The translations under genes and the position numbers were made by a program. Source: Mycobacterium syngnathidarum (GTDB lineage Bacteria; Actinomycetota; Actinomycetes; Mycobacteriales; Mycobacteriaceae). Taken from it: a stretch of 64,000 bases of DNA. Shown here piece by piece: positions 54,312-64,000 of this stretch (positions are counted from its first letter, which is position 1; the number at the start of each line of letters is the position of its first letter). The stretch is from the NCBI RefSeq assembly GCF_001942625.1, contig NZ_MLCL01000029.1, forward strand, positions 62,001 to 126,000, given 5' to 3'. The notes beneath the pieces were generated by a model, which worked only from the letters and a program-made list of their open reading frames with translations, was not told where the DNA came from and did not search any database.

Positions 54312-55343
54312 GTGGGGAGTGCCGACGAACGTCGATTCGAGGTGCTGCGTGCCATCGTCGCCGACTTCGTGGCCACCCAGGAGCCCATCGGCTCCAAGAC
54401 CCTGGTGGAGCGCCACAATCTCGGTGTGTCGAGCGCTACGGTCCGCAACGACATGGCGGTGCTGGAAGCCGAGGGCTACATCACCCAGCCGCACACCAGC
54501 TCGGGCCGGGTGCCCACCGAGAAGGGCTACCGCGAGTTCGTCGACCGGATCGACAACGTCAAGCCGTTGTCCTCGTCGGAGCGTCGCGCCATCCTGTCGT
54601 TCCTGGAGTCCGGGGTCGACCTGGACGACGTGCTGCGTCGCGCTGTGCGACTGCTCGCGCAACTCACCCGGCAGGTCGCGATCGTGCAGTACCCGACGCT
54701 GTCCACCTCGTCCGTACGCCATCTCGAGGTGGTGGCGCTGACCCCGGCGCGGCTGCTGTTGGTGGTCATCACCGATTCGGGCCGGGTCGATCAGCGCATC
54801 GTGGAGCTCGGCGATGCCATCGACGAGCACGAGCTGTCCAAGCTGCGCGAGATGTTGGGACAGGCGCTGGAAGGCAAGCCGCTGACGGCGGCGTCGATCG
54901 CGGTCAGCGATCTGGCAACCCATCTCAACGGCCAGGGAGCCCTGGCGGACGCGGTCGGAAGGTCGGCGACCGTACTGGTTGAGACACTCGTGGAGCACAC
55001 CGAGGAACGGTTGCTCCTCGGTGGCACCGCCAACCTGACCCGGAACACCGCCGATTTCGGCGGATCGCTGCGGTCGGTGCTGGAGGCGCTGGAGGAGCAG
55101 GTGGTGGTCCTGCGGTTGTTGGCGGCCCAACAGGAAGCGGGCAAGGTTACCGTGCGGATCGGTCATGAGACCGAGGCCGAACAGATGCTGGGAACATCGG
55201 TGGTCAGCACCACGTACGGCAGTTCGGGCAAGGTGTATGGCGGCATGGGTGTGGTGGGTCCCACCCGAATGGACTATCCGGGAACTATCGCCAACGTGGC
55301 GGCGGTTGCTCTGTACATCGGCGAAGTCCTAGGTACTCGGTAA
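54312..55343 (+). CDS. hrcA: Heat-inducible transcription repressor HrcA
   Basis: A 343-aa protein. Its N-terminal winged helix has [20 protein letters not shown] and [20 protein letters not shown], followed by [18 protein letters not shown], a hallmark of HrcA. The GAF-like C-terminal domain ends with [20 protein letters not shown]. It represses heat-shock chaperone genes. dnaJ2 follows 43 bases on. Confidence 0.95.
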   Translation: MGSADERRFEVLRAIVADFVATQEPIGSKTLVERHNLGVSSATVRNDMAVLEAEGYITQPHTSSGRVPTEKGYREFVDRIDNVKPLSSSERRAILSFLESGVDLDDVLRRAVRLLAQLTRQVAIVQYPTLSTSSVRHLEVVALTPARLLLVVITDSGRVDQRIVELGDAIDEHELSKLREMLGQALEGKPLTAASIAVSDLATHLNGQGALADAVGRSATVLVETLVEHTEERLLLGGTANLTRNTADFGGSLRSVLEALEEQVVVLRLLAAQQEAGKVTVRIGHETEAEQMLGTSVVSTTYGSSGKVYGGMGVVGPTRMDYPGTIANVAAVALYIGEVLGTR

Positions 55344-55386
55344 GGCAGCCGGTTCGTCCGGCACAGAAAGGTCAGGCAAGGTCAGC

Positions 55387-56529
55387 GTGGCACGCGATTA
55401 TTACGGCTTGCTCGGAGTGAGCAAAGGCGCGAGCGATTCGGAGGTCAAACGTGCCTACCGACGGCTGGCGCGTGAGCTGCATCCCGACGTCAACCCCGAC
55501 GAGGAGGCGCAGGCCCGGTTCACCGAGATCCAGGTGGCATACGAGGTGCTGTCGGATCCGGAGAAGCGTCGCATCGTCGACATGGGCGGCGACCCGATGG
55601 AATCGGTGGGCGGCGCGCCCGGCGGCTTCAGCGGGTTCGGCGGTCTGGGCGATGTCTTCGAGGCATTCTTCGGTGGCGGGCCGTCGTCGCGCGGACCGGT
55701 CGGCCGAGTGCGGCCCGGCGCCGATTCGTTGCTGCGGATGCGGCTGGACCTGGCGGAGTGCGCGACCGGCGTGACCAAGCAGGTGGCCGTGGACACCGCG
55801 GTCCTGTGCGACCTGTGCCACGGCAAGGGCACCAACGGCAACTCCACGCCGGTTGCCTGCGACACCTGCGACGGTCGCGGCGAGATCCAGACCGTGCAGC
55901 GCTCGCTGCTGGGTCAGGTCATGACCACCCGCCCCTGCCCGGTGTGCGGGGGGATCGGCGAAGTGATCCCCGATCCCTGCAACCGCTGCGGCGGCGACGG
56001 CCGGGTGCGCGCCCGTCGCGAGATCAGCGTGAAGATTCCGGCCGGCGTCGGTGACGGCATGCGGGTGCGCCTGGCCGCCCAGGGCGAGGTCGGGCCGGGC
56101 GGTGGTCCCGCCGGTGATCTCTACGTGGAAGTCCACGAGAAGCAACACGAGACCTTCGTCCGCGACGGCGACGACCTGCACTGCACCGTCTCGGTGCCGA
56201 TGGTCGACGCTGCGCTGGGCACCACCGTCACCGTCGACGCGATCCTCGACGGACCGACCGAGCTGACCATCGCCGCGGGCACGCAACCCGGGGCTGTCAC
56301 CACGTTGCGTGGCCACGGCATGCCGCACCTGCGCTCCGGGGTGCGCGGTGACCTGCACGCTCACGTCGACGTGGTGGTGCCGGCGCGGCTGGACAGCACC
56401 GACATCGACCTGCTGCGCAAGCTGAAGGAGAACCGCAGCCGCGACGCCGCGGAAGTGCGTTCGACGCAGGCCTCGGGGAGCTCGGGCGGTCTGTTCAGCC
56501 GGCTGCGTGAGACGTTCTCCGGCCGCTGA
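55387..56529 (+). CDS. dnaJ2: Chaperone DnaJ (second mycobacterial copy)
   Basis: A 380-aa type I DnaJ. J domain 1-70 with the HPD motif ([12 protein letters not shown]), Gly/Phe-rich linker ([20 protein letters not shown]), four CxxCxGxG zinc repeats ([32 protein letters not shown]), then the C-terminal substrate-binding domain. It stimulates DnaK ATPase. GTG start with an AAGGTCAGG upstream. Confidence 0.94.
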   Translation: MARDYYGLLGVSKGASDSEVKRAYRRLARELHPDVNPDEEAQARFTEIQVAYEVLSDPEKRRIVDMGGDPMESVGGAPGGFSGFGGLGDVFEAFFGGGPSSRGPVGRVRPGADSLLRMRLDLAECATGVTKQVAVDTAVLCDLCHGKGTNGNSTPVACDTCDGRGEIQTVQRSLLGQVMTTRPCPVCGGIGEVIPDPCNRCGGDGRVRARREISVKIPAGVGDGMRVRLAAQGEVGPGGGPAGDLYVEVHEKQHETFVRDGDDLHCTVSVPMVDAALGTTVTVDAILDGPTELTIAAGTQPGAVTTLRGHGMPHLRSGVRGDLHAHVDVVVPARLDSTDIDLLRKLKENRSRDAAEVRSTQASGSSGGLFSRLRETFSGR

Positions 56530-56544
56530 CGCGGAGCTGACGCC

Positions 56545-57294
56545 GTGAGTGCAGCGCTTTTCTATGTCGACGCGCTGCCGGGCGCGGGGGAGTTGGCCGT
56601 CGTCGACGGCGACGAGGGCTTCCACGCGTCCAACGTGCGTCGGATCCGCGTGGGAGAACACATCGACCTCAGCGACGGTGCCGGCACCCTGGCGCACTGT
56701 GTCGTCGAGGAGACCGCCAAGGGTCGGTTGTCGGCGCGGGTGACCGAACGGGTCGCCATCGTGCCGCCGCGTCCGGCCGTCACCGTGGTGCAGGCGCTGC
56801 CCAAATCGGATCGCTCGGAGCTGGCCGTCGAGCTGGCGACCGAGGCGGGCGCGGACGGGTTCGTGGCCTGGCAGGCCGCTCGGTGCGTGGCCCGCTGGGA
56901 CGGCCCGAAGGTGGACAAGGGCCTGCGGCGCTGGGAGGCGGTGGCCCGCTCGGCGGCCCGGCAGTCTCGGCGCGCCTACGTCCCGGCGGTGGACGGTGTG
57001 GTGTCGACGACGGCGCTGACCCAGCGAGTCAGCGACGCCGTGACCGGCGGGGCAGTGGTGCTCGCCCTGCACGAGTCGGCCACCGTGCCGCTCGCTGAAC
57101 TGCCGCTGGCCCTGGCGGATTCGTTGATGCTCGTCATCGGACCCGAAGGCGGTATCGCCGACGAGGAGATCGCCGCGCTGACCGGGGCCGGGGCGAAGGC
57201 CGTCCGGTTGGGCCCGACCGTGCTGCGCACGTCGACGGCGGCCGCGGTGGCCTTGGGCGCCATCGGTGCGCTGACGGCGCGCTGGGAGATCTAG
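56545..57294 (+). CDS. rsmE: 16S rRNA (uracil1498-N3)-methyltransferase
   Basis: A 249-aa SPOUT-family enzyme. N-terminal PUA-like part ([20 protein letters not shown]), then the knot-forming SAM site: [14 protein letters not shown] and [16 protein letters not shown]. It methylates U1498 of 16S rRNA in the 30S subunit. It follows dnaJ2 by 15 bases. Confidence 0.92.
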   Translation: MSAALFYVDALPGAGELAVVDGDEGFHASNVRRIRVGEHIDLSDGAGTLAHCVVEETAKGRLSARVTERVAIVPPRPAVTVVQALPKSDRSELAVELATEAGADGFVAWQAARCVARWDGPKVDKGLRRWEAVARSAARQSRRAYVPAVDGVVSTTALTQRVSDAVTGGAVVLALHESATVPLAELPLALADSLMLVIGPEGGIADEEIAALTGAGAKAVRLGPTVLRTSTAAAVALGAIGALTARWEI

Positions 57295-57532
57295 CGCTCC
57301 ACTCGGCGTCGTCTTCTACCGCAGGGTCGTGCTCAGTGGGACAAGGGCAGCCACGGTGTCGAAAGCGGCGCTGTTGGGGGAGCCTTGACCTGGTTTTTCG
57401 CCCAACCTGGGGTCGCCGCCGTGCTCAGCTCGCTCAACGGGTGGGGGCGTGTCGTTGACCAGCGGTAAACTGACAACAGCACGGACGGCAGCCGGCCGTC
57501 ACGAGAACACGGAAAGCAGGCACAAACTCCAC
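57295..57532. other. Intergenic region upstream of phoH
   Basis: 238 bases without a convincing gene. A TAAACT -10-like box at 57466-57471 could drive phoH. An in-frame ATG-equivalent at 57449 extends phoH but lacks family similarity and would overlap this box. Confidence 0.35.
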
Positions 57533-58579
57533 GTGACGCCCCGCGACACGACCGCTGACTCGTCGGCCATCTCATCGGAATCGGTCCGCAGCAGCATCAC
57601 TGTTCCGCCCGACATCGTCGTGGGCCTGCTCGGCTCGGCTGATGGGAATCTGCGGGCCCTCGAACGACTTCTGACCGCCGACCTGCACGCCCGCGGCAAT
57701 GAGATCACCGTCACCGGTGAGCCCGCTGATGTCGCGCTGGCCGAGCGCGTGGTTGCCGAGTTGATCGCCGTTGCCTCCAGTGGGCAGGCGGTCACGCCGG
57801 AGACGGTGCGCCACAGCGTCGCCATCCTCACCGGCACCGAGGACGAGTCCCCGGCCGAGATACTGACCCTCGACATCTTGAGCCGCCGGGGCAAGACCAT
57901 CCGGCCCAAGACGCTCAACCAGAAGCGCTACGTCGACGCCATCGATGAGCACACCATCGTGTTCGGCATCGGTCCGGCCGGTACCGGCAAGACCTACCTG
58001 GCGATGGCCAAGGCGGTCAGCGCGCTGCAGTCCAAGCAGGTCAACCGGATCATCCTGACCCGGCCCGCAGTGGAAGCCGGTGAACGCCTCGGCTTTCTGC
58101 CCGGCACGCTGACGGAGAAGATCGACCCGTATCTGCGGCCGCTCTATGACGCGCTACACGACATGATGGATCCGGCGGCGATTCCGAACCTGTTGGCCGC
58201 GGGGGTGATCGAGGTGGCGCCACTGGCATTTATGCGTGGTAGGAGCCTCAACGATGCGTTCATCATCCTCGACGAGGCGCAGAACACCACCGCCGAGCAG
58301 ATGAAGATGTTCCTGACCCGTCTGGGGTTCGGCTCGAAAATCGTTGTCACCGGCGACATCACGCAGGTCGACCTGCCGGGCGGAGCCCGGTCGGGCCTGC
58401 GGGCCGCGATGCACATCCTCGACGATGTCGAAGACATCCACTTCGCCGAACTCACCAGTGCCGACGTGGTCCGGCACCGCCTGGTATCCGAGATCGTGGA
58501 GGCCTACGCCCGACACGAGGAGCCGGCATTGCTCAACCGGGCCCAACGCCGTTCGTCGAACGGGCGGCCTCGCAGATGA
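57533..58579 (+). CDS. phoH: PhoH-like NTPase
   Basis: GTG 57533 ([11 protein letters not shown]) matches the N terminus of mycobacterial PhoH1 and gives 348 aa. It has the N-terminal KH-like region ([20 protein letters not shown]), Walker [16 protein letters not shown], and Walker B region [20 protein letters not shown] is a helicase-like motif. PhoH proteins bind RNA and hydrolyse ATP and co-occur with ybeY, as here (ATGA overlap), suggesting rRNA/RNA metabolism. Confidence 0.92.
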   Translation: MTPRDTTADSSAISSESVRSSITVPPDIVVGLLGSADGNLRALERLLTADLHARGNEITVTGEPADVALAERVVAELIAVASSGQAVTPETVRHSVAILTGTEDESPAEILTLDILSRRGKTIRPKTLNQKRYVDAIDEHTIVFGIGPAGTGKTYLAMAKAVSALQSKQVNRIILTRPAVEAGERLGFLPGTLTEKIDPYLRPLYDALHDMMDPAAIPNLLAAGVIEVAPLAFMRGRSLNDAFIILDEAQNTTAEQMKMFLTRLGFGSKIVVTGDITQVDLPGGARSGLRAAMHILDDVEDIHFAELTSADVVRHRLVSEIVEAYARHEEPALLNRAQRRSSNGRPRR

Positions 58580-59112
58580 GCGTCGAGGTATCGAACGAGT
58601 CGGGCATCGATGTCTCCGAGGACGAACTGATCAGCGTGGCGCGCTTCGTCATCGCGAAGATGGACGTCAACCCGGCGGCTGAGCTGTCGATGGTGCTGGT
58701 GGACAGCGCCGCCATGGCCGACCTGCACATGCGGTGGATGGACCTGCCCGGCCCCACCGACGTGATGAGCTTCCCGATGGACGAGCTGGAGCCCGGGGGA
58801 CGGCCGGATTCTCCCGAGCCGGGTCCGTCGATGCTCGGCGACATCGTGTTGTGCCCGGAGTTCGCCGAACAGCAGGCTGCCAAGGCCGGGCACTCGCTGG
58901 GCCAGGAGCTGGCCCTGCTGACCGTGCACGGGGTGCTGCATCTGCTCGGCTACGACCACGCCGAACCCGACGAGGAAAAAGAGATGTTCGCGCTGCAGCG
59001 TCAGCTCCTCGAGGAGTGGGTGGCTGATCAGGTCGAGGCATACCACGCCGACCGGCAGAGCGAGAAAGATCAGCGCCTGCTGGACAAGTCTCGATATTTC
59101 GACGAACCGTGA
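58576..59112 (+). CDS. ybeY: Endoribonuclease YbeY
   Basis: A 178-aa metalloprotein with the zinc motif [11 protein letters not shown] and the family segment [11 protein letters not shown]. It acts in 16S rRNA 3' maturation and ribosome quality control. It is coupled by overlap to phoH upstream and to the CBS-domain protein downstream (GTGA). The C terminus extends ~25 charged residues beyond the core. Confidence 0.94.
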   Translation: MSVEVSNESGIDVSEDELISVARFVIAKMDVNPAAELSMVLVDSAAMADLHMRWMDLPGPTDVMSFPMDELEPGGRPDSPEPGPSMLGDIVLCPEFAEQQAAKAGHSLGQELALLTVHGVLHLLGYDHAEPDEEKEMFALQRQLLEEWVADQVEAYHADRQSEKDQRLLDKSRYFDEP

Positions 59113-60410
59113 CCGGCATACTTCCGCTGCTCGGCGCCGTGGTGCTGGTCGGTTTCGGGGGCCTGTTCGCGGCCATCGACGCCGCGCTGTCCACCGTCTC
59201 GATCGCGCGCATCGAGGAACTGGTCCGCGACGAGCGCCCGGGCGCCGCCCGGCTCAGCCGCGTGGTCGCCGAACGCCCCCGCTACATCAATCTTGTTGTC
59301 CTGCTGAGGATTACCTGCGAGATCAGTGCCACAGTCCTGCTCGTGTCGTTCCTGGACGGACATCTCGGTGTCAGTTGGGGTCTGGTGGCCTCGGCGGCCA
59401 TCATGGTGGTGACGAGCTTCGTGGCCATCGGTGTCGGCCCGCGCACCGTCGGCAGGCAGAACGCGTACTCCATCGCGTTGCTCTCGGCATTGCCGTTGCA
59501 GGCCATCTCGGTGTTGCTCACCCCGATCAGCCGGCTGCTGGTGCTGATCGGTAACGCACTGACACCGGGCCGTGGTTTCCGCAACGGCCCGTTCGCTTCC
59601 GAGATCGAGCTGCGGGAGGTCGTCGACCTGGCCCAGCAGCGCGGGGTGGTGGCCGACGAAGAACGCCGGATGATCCAGTCGGTGTTCGAACTGGGGGATA
59701 CCCCGGCCCGCGAGGTCATGGTGCCGCGTACCGAGATGGTGTGGATCGAGAGTGACAAATCGGCCGGCCAAGCCACGTCGTTGGCGGTGCGCAGCGGACA
59801 TTCCCGCATCCCGGTGGTCGGCGAGAACGTCGACGACATCGTCGGTGTGGTCTATCTGAAAGATCTTGTCCAGCAGACCTACTACTCGACCAACGGCGGC
59901 CGCGACACCAGCGTGGCGCAGGTGATGCGCCCGGCGGTGTTCGTCCCGGACTCCAAGCCGCTCGACGAACTGCTCAACGAGATGCAGCGCGACCGCAACC
60001 ACATGGCGCTGCTCGTCGACGAATACGGTGCGATCGCCGGGCTGGTCACCATCGAGGACGTTCTCGAGGAGATCGTCGGCGAGATCGCCGACGAGTACGA
60101 CACCGACGAGGTGGCCCCGGTCGAAGAACTCGGTGACCGCCAGTACCGGGTGTCGGCACGGCTGGCGATCGAGGACCTCTGCGAACTGTACGGGCTGGAG
60201 GCCGACGAGGATCTCGACGTGGACACCGTCGGCGGCCTGGTGGCATTCGAATTGGGCCGGGTGCCGCTGCCCGGCGCCGAAGTGACGTGGGATGGCCTGC
60301 GGCTGCGCGCCGAGGGCGGTTCCGACCATCGCGGGCGGGTGCGGATCGGCACAGTTCTGGTGAGCCCGGCTGAATCTGAGGAACAGGAGATCCGAGGTAC
60401 CGATGAGTGA
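59109..60410 (+). CDS. DUF21/CBS/CorC_HlyC membrane protein (hemolysin C-like)
   Basis: A 433-aa protein. N-terminal DUF21 membrane domain (~1-150, about three to four segments), two CBS domains (~190-330; [49 protein letters not shown]), and a C-terminal CorC/HlyC transporter-associated domain (~345-420). Related proteins are Mg2+/Co2+ efflux components. The name hemolysin is historical. It overlaps the next gene by 8 bases. Confidence 0.85.
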   Translation: MTGILPLLGAVVLVGFGGLFAAIDAALSTVSIARIEELVRDERPGAARLSRVVAERPRYINLVVLLRITCEISATVLLVSFLDGHLGVSWGLVASAAIMVVTSFVAIGVGPRTVGRQNAYSIALLSALPLQAISVLLTPISRLLVLIGNALTPGRGFRNGPFASEIELREVVDLAQQRGVVADEERRMIQSVFELGDTPAREVMVPRTEMVWIESDKSAGQATSLAVRSGHSRIPVVGENVDDIVGVVYLKDLVQQTYYSTNGGRDTSVAQVMRPAVFVPDSKPLDELLNEMQRDRNHMALLVDEYGAIAGLVTIEDVLEEIVGEIADEYDTDEVAPVEELGDRQYRVSARLAIEDLCELYGLEADEDLDVDTVGGLVAFELGRVPLPGAEVTWDGLRLRAEGGSDHRGRVRIGTVLVSPAESEEQEIRGTDE

Positions 60411-60720
60411 GCTCGACGCAGAAGACAACAAGCTCGTGGTGCTGGCCCGCGGCGCGATGGGCCGCGCCGAGGCATCCTCGGGTGCCGCGGTGCGCGATCA
60501 GGACGGCCGCACCTATGCCGGTGCGCCGGTGGCATTGGCCGCACTGCAGCTGACCGCGCTGCAGGCGGCCGTGGCCGCCGCCGTGTCCAGCGGCGCCACC
60601 GGGCTTGAGGCCGCGGTGCTGGTCGGTGGTAGCGCCGAGGACGCCGGGGTGGCCGCGGTCCGGGAACTGTCCGGCGACGCCTCGGTGATCGTCACCGACC
60701 GGGCGGGAAAACCGGTATGA
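60403..60720 (+). CDS. Cytidine-deaminase-fold protein lacking zinc ligands
   Basis: A 105-aa protein with the cytidine deaminase layout: [25 protein letters not shown] aligns, by its ends at residues ~26-50, with the family's GAAL...DG..YTG.NVENAS stretch. The catalytic His/Cys-Ala-Glu and Pro-Cys-x-x-Cys zinc motifs are absent: there is no Cys in the whole protein. It is probably a non-catalytic homologue. Its conserved position between the CorC-like gene and era, with ATGA overlap to era, suggests a retained role. Confidence 0.75.
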   Translation: MSELDAEDNKLVVLARGAMGRAEASSGAAVRDQDGRTYAGAPVALAALQLTALQAAVAAAVSSGATGLEAAVLVGGSAEDAGVAAVRELSGDASVIVTDRAGKPV

Positions 60721-61625
60721 CCGAATTCCGTTCCGGCTTCGTCTGTTTCGTCGGTAGACCCAACACCGGCAAGTCGACGTTGACCAACGCCCTGGTCGGT
60801 CAGAAGGTCGCGATCACCTCGAACCGGCCGCAGACCACGCGGCACACGATCCGCGGCATCGTGCACCGCGAGGACTTTCAGATCATCCTGGTTGACACTC
60901 CCGGTCTGCACCGGCCGCGAACCCTGCTCGGACAACGGCTCAACGATCTGGTCAAGGACACCTACTCCGAGGTCGACGTGATCGGGTTGTGCATCCCGGC
61001 CGATGAGCGCATCGGTCCCGGTGACCGCTGGATCTATCAGCAGATCCGCGCGGTGGCACCGAAAACCACCCTGATCGCCGTCGTCACCAAGACCGACAAG
61101 GTGTCCAAAGACCGTGTGGCCGAGCAGCTTCTCGCGGTCAGCGAGCTGGTCGGGCCGGACACCGACATCGTGCCGGTTTCGGCCACCGCGAACGAACAAC
61201 TCGACGTGCTCACCGACGTCCTCGTCTCGAAACTGCCGCCGGGGCCCGCCTATTACCCCGACGGTGAGCTGACCGACGAGCCGGAAGAAGTCCTGATGGC
61301 CGAGCTCATCCGTGAGGCCGCTCTGGAAGGTGTACGCGACGAGTTGCCGCACTCGCTGGCGGTTGTCATCGAAGAGGTATCCGACAGAGAAGGTCGCGAC
61401 GATCTGAGCCCACTTGTTGACGTGCACGCCATCCTGTACGTCGAGCGCGACAGCCAGAAAGGCATCGTGATCGGCAAGGGCGGTGCCCGGCTGCGCGAGG
61501 TTGGCACTGTCGCCCGCACTCAGATCGAGAAACTACTCGGCACAAAGGTTTATCTCGACCTTCGCGTCAAGATCGCCAAGAACTGGCAGCGCGACCCCAA
61601 ACAGTTGGGGCGGCTCGGGTTCTGA
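60717..61625 (+). CDS. era: GTPase Era
   Basis: A 302-aa GTPase. G1 GRPNTGKSTL, G2 QTTRHTIRGI, G3 DTPGLHRP, G4 TKTD, and C-terminal KH domain with VIGKGGARLREVG. It binds the 3' end of 16S rRNA during 30S assembly, in line with the neighbouring ybeY and rsmE. ATGA overlap with the preceding gene. Confidence 0.95.
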   Translation: MTEFRSGFVCFVGRPNTGKSTLTNALVGQKVAITSNRPQTTRHTIRGIVHREDFQIILVDTPGLHRPRTLLGQRLNDLVKDTYSEVDVIGLCIPADERIGPGDRWIYQQIRAVAPKTTLIAVVTKTDKVSKDRVAEQLLAVSELVGPDTDIVPVSATANEQLDVLTDVLVSKLPPGPAYYPDGELTDEPEEVLMAELIREAALEGVRDELPHSLAVVIEEVSDREGRDDLSPLVDVHAILYVERDSQKGIVIGKGGARLREVGTVARTQIEKLLGTKVYLDLRVKIAKNWQRDPKQLGRLGF

Positions 61626-61630
61626 ACCGC

Positions 61631-63139
61631 CTAGCCGGCCCGCCGGTCGAGCGCGTTGATCGCGGCCGCGGCTTGGGATGCGTCGGTCTGGGCCGGGGCG
61701 TTCCACCAGACGTCGGGCTGCTTGGCGGCCCAGCCGGTGATCGCCTCCAACTCGGCCGCCAGCGAGATCAGTAGCGGCTCACTGTCTGCCGGGCCCATCA
61801 GTTGCACACCGATCGGCAGGCCGTCGGAGGTAAACCCCGCGGGCACGTTGATCGACGGCCAGCCCAGCAGGTTCCATGGCCACGTCACCGGGCAGGCGGC
61901 GATCGACGCGCGTTCTGTGGCAGACCAGCCGCGTCGATCGAATTCGTGTGTGAGCGGCGGTGGTTGGGCCGTGGTCGGGGCGATGATGACGTCGACGAGG
62001 TTGAAGATCCACGAAATACGGCGTTGCGCGGCGGCCTCGTGGGCGCGGGCCTTGCGCAGGATGTCCTGTGACAGCACCCGCCCGATCCTCATGTTGACCA
62101 CGGTGCGCTCGTCGTAGGGCACATCACCGAGCCGCTCGGCCCAGTCCAGCAGGCCCGCAGTCGAGCGGGCCAGGAAGTCCCACGACATTCGCAGGCCGTA
62201 ATCGGGGTCTTTGGCCACCACGGTGTGGCCCAGGTGCCCGAGCTGATCGGCGACGGTCTGAAGGGCGTCGCGGATCTCGGGGTGCAGCGTGGCGGGGAAG
62301 CCCGTGAAAGGGAACTTCGTCGACATCGCCACCCGCAGCGGCCCCGGGGCGCGGCCGACGTACTCGGCGGCCTGGATCGGGGCCGGCTTGTGCAGGTCGC
62401 CCTCGGCATTGCCGGACGCGGCGTCCAGTACCAGGGCCGCATCGGTGACAGTGCGGGCCAGCACCCCGTTGACGGTGATGCCGTTGAACGCCTCGGGCAG
62501 GGGCCAGGTGGAGATGCGCCCGCGCTGCGGCTTGATGCCCACCAGATGCGTCCACGCCGCGGGAATTCGGACACTGCCCGCGCCGTCGGATCCGATGGCC
62601 GCGGTCACCAGGCCCGCGGCGACGGCGGCGGCGCTGCCGCCGGAGGATCCGCCCGGGCTGTGTCTGCGCGACCACGGGTTGCGGGTGTGGCCGAATCCCG
62701 GCCCCCCGGTGAACGGCCACTGCCCGAGCTCGCAGGTGTTGGTCTTCCCGACGATCACCGCGCCGGCGGCCTTCAGGCGCCGTACCACCTCGGCGTCGTC
62801 GGTGGCGACGCGCGCGTCGCCCTCGAGGCCGAATCGGGTGGGCACGCCGGCGATGTCCACGTCGTCTTTGACCGCGATCGGAATTCCCAGGAGCGGGAGT
62901 TGTTTGCCGGCTGAGCGAGCCACATCGGCCTCGGCGGCGTCAGCCAGCGCCTGCTCGGTCAGCACGACGCGGAATGCGTTGAGGGTGGATTGGCTCGCGG
63001 TGATGGCATGCAGGGTCTGACGTACCAGTTCGTCAGAAGTGATTGCGCCGCTGGCAAGTTGGTACAGCTGATGGGTCAAGGTGGGGAAAAGGGGCGCAGA
63101 AGGGCGGGAAGTCGGGTCGGAAGTCGCAGATTTGGCCAT
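61631..63139 (-). CDS. amiA2: Amidase (amidase signature family)
   Basis: ATG 63139 (MAKSATSDPTSRPSAP) gives 502 aa and sits 8 bases from a -10 box; in-frame extension upstream would run through recO. The Ser-cisSer-Lys triad is recognisable: PIAVKDDVDIAG (Lys), GGSSGGSAAAVAAG (cis-Ser), and GSDGAGSVRIPAA (nucleophile Ser). It hydrolyses carboxylic amides, but the natural substrate is unknown. It converges with era, leaving 5 bases, and diverges from recO. Confidence 0.85.
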   Translation of the reverse strand: MAKSATSDPTSRPSAPLFPTLTHQLYQLASGAITSDELVRQTLHAITASQSTLNAFRVVLTEQALADAAEADVARSAGKQLPLLGIPIAVKDDVDIAGVPTRFGLEGDARVATDDAEVVRRLKAAGAVIVGKTNTCELGQWPFTGGPGFGHTRNPWSRRHSPGGSSGGSAAAVAAGLVTAAIGSDGAGSVRIPAAWTHLVGIKPQRGRISTWPLPEAFNGITVNGVLARTVTDAALVLDAASGNAEGDLHKPAPIQAAEYVGRAPGPLRVAMSTKFPFTGFPATLHPEIRDALQTVADQLGHLGHTVVAKDPDYGLRMSWDFLARSTAGLLDWAERLGDVPYDERTVVNMRIGRVLSQDILRKARAHEAAAQRRISWIFNLVDVIIAPTTAQPPPLTHEFDRRGWSATERASIAACPVTWPWNLLGWPSINVPAGFTSDGLPIGVQLMGPADSEPLLISLAAELEAITGWAAKQPDVWWNAPAQTDASQAAAAINALDRRAG

Positions 63140-63147
63140 CACTTTCG

Positions 63148-63153
63148 AGGATA
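63148..63153 (-). promoter_or_regulatory. -10 box (TATCCT) of amiA2, probably leaderless
   Basis: On the minus strand TATCCT ends 8 bases before the amiA2 ATG, consistent with transcription starting at or one base before the start codon. Confidence 0.5.
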
Positions 63154-63202
63154 TCGGCGGTGCGTAACAGAACCTGTCCGGCCTTGGTGCGACACTGTCA
63201 CG

Positions 63203-64000
63203 ATGCGGCTGTACCGGGACCGGGCGGTGGTGCTGCGCCAGCACAAGCTCGGCGAGGCCGACCGGATTGTCACCCTGCTCACCCGCGACCATGGTTTGGT
63301 GCGCGCGGTGGCCAAAGGGGTTCGGCGTACCCGCAGCAAGTTCGGTGCCCGGCTGGAACCGTTTGCTCACATTGACGTGCAACTGCACCCGGGACGCAAC
63401 CTCGACATCGTCACCCAGGTTCAGGCGATCGACGCGTTCGCCGCCGACATCGTCAGCGATTACGGCCGTTACACCAACGCGTGCGCGATGTTGGAGACCG
63501 CCGAGCGGCTGGCCGGGGAGGAGCGGGCGCCGATGCCCGATCTGCACCGGCTCACGGTGGCTGCGCTGCGCGCCATCGCCGACGGCCGTCGGGCCCGCGA
63601 GCTGATTCTCGATTCCTACCTGCTGCGGGCGATGACGATCGCAGGGTGGGCGCCGGCGCTGACCGAGTGCGCGCGCTGCGCCGCGCCGGGTCCGCACCGG
63701 GCGTTCCACGTCGCCGCCGGCGGCAGCGTGTGCGTGCACTGTCGGCCCAGCGGATCCAGCACCCCGCCACAGCCTGTGTTGGAGCTGATGTCGGCGCTGC
63801 ACGAGGGTGACTGGGAATATGCCGAGGCCTCTTCGTCGGGGCATCGCAGCCAGGCCAGCGGACTGATCGCGGCGCATCTGCAATGGCATCTGGAGCGCCA
63901 ACTTCGGACATTGCCTCTGGTCGAGCGGGTGTACCGGATCGATCGGACAGTCGCCGAACAGCGCGCCACGCTGGTCAGGCAGGATATGAGCCATGGCATT
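63203..64000 (+). CDS. recO: DNA repair protein RecO (3' end outside window)
   Basis: ATG 63203 opens a frame of 266 codons with no stop before the window ends. It starts MRLYRDRAVVLRQHKLGEAD, with an OB-fold N terminus (RIVTLLTRDHGLVRAVAKGV, GARLEPFAHIDVQL). A zinc-type Cys set follows (ECARCAAPG and SVCVHCRPSG). RecO loads RecA through RecFOR. Mycobacterial RecO is ~265 aa, so the stop should lie just past position 64000. An ATG at 63994 may start the next gene. Confidence 0.92.
   Translation, partial: MRLYRDRAVVLRQHKLGEADRIVTLLTRDHGLVRAVAKGVRRTRSKFGARLEPFAHIDVQLHPGRNLDIVTQVQAIDAFAADIVSDYGRYTNACAMLETAERLAGEERAPMPDLHRLTVAALRAIADGRRARELILDSYLLRAMTIAGWAPALTECARCAAPGPHRAFHVAAGGSVCVHCRPSGSSTPPQPVLELMSALHEGDWEYAEASSSGHRSQASGLIAAHLQWHLERQLRTLPLVERVYRIDRTVAEQRATLVRQDMSHGI

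Noticed and set aside
57449..57532. Longer PhoH N terminus from position 57449
   Set aside because: The extra 28 residues are unlike PhoH homologues and cover a likely -10 box; GTG 57533 matches the family start.

Overview
The window is high-GC chromosomal DNA of a mycobacterium, most likely a rapid grower (Mycolicibacterium type). Gene order, protein families, frequent GTG starts and 1-4 base gene overlaps match the mycobacterial lepA-cysA-sirA-mbt-hrcA-era-recO segment. There are no insertion sequences, phage genes, tRNAs, rRNAs or CRISPR arrays.

Layout. (1) 0-4.4 kb: a small membrane protein gene, then a cobalamin riboswitch leading a four-gene, fully overlapping ABC importer operon with two tandem substrate-binding lipoproteins. 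(2) 4.3-10.9 kb: a PemK/MazF-like protein, lepA, a quinone-reductase-like enzyme, a methyltransferase, a GH15 trehalase, and two overlapping tiny membrane-protein genes, one of 28 aa. (3) 10.9-23 kb, a sulfur region: a leaderless poly-cysteine short ORF leads subI-cysT-cysW-cysA (sulfate uptake). A second poly-cysteine short ORF on the other strand leads sirA-cysH-sirohydrochlorin chelatase (sulfate reduction). Between them lies an operon resembling staphylococcal cst (persulfide dioxygenase-rhodanese, sulfide:quinone oxidoreductase, rhodanese, TauE, CstR-like repressor) with three matching 16-base palindromic operators. (4) 23-24.2 kb: HemW.

(5) 24.3-53.8 kb, the siderophore region: mbtI, a large iterative type I PKS of the 6-methylsalicylic acid synthase family, divergent mbtA, then mbtB, a truncated adenylation-domain gene, a free-standing thioesterase (mbtT), and mbtC-D-E-F-G-H. 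Candidate IdeR boxes precede mbtI, the PKS, mbtA/mbtB (tandem) and the truncated gene. The most notable reading is that this strain makes, or can make, a mycobactin with a 6-methylsalicyl head group. MbtI supplies salicylate, the PKS would supply 6-methylsalicylate, MbtA activates the aryl acid, MbtB builds the aryl-oxazoline, MbtC/D make the beta-hydroxy acid, MbtE/F add the lysines, MbtG N-hydroxylates, and MbtH assists adenylation.

(6) 53.8-64 kb: a small conserved protein, then the housekeeping run hrcA-dnaJ2-rsmE-phoH-ybeY-corC-like-cytidine-deaminase-like-era, convergent amidase amiA2, and recO running off the right edge.

Limits: family calls rest on motifs and remembered family features. 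No alignment, structure prediction or database search was run, so identities and RNA folds are proposals.
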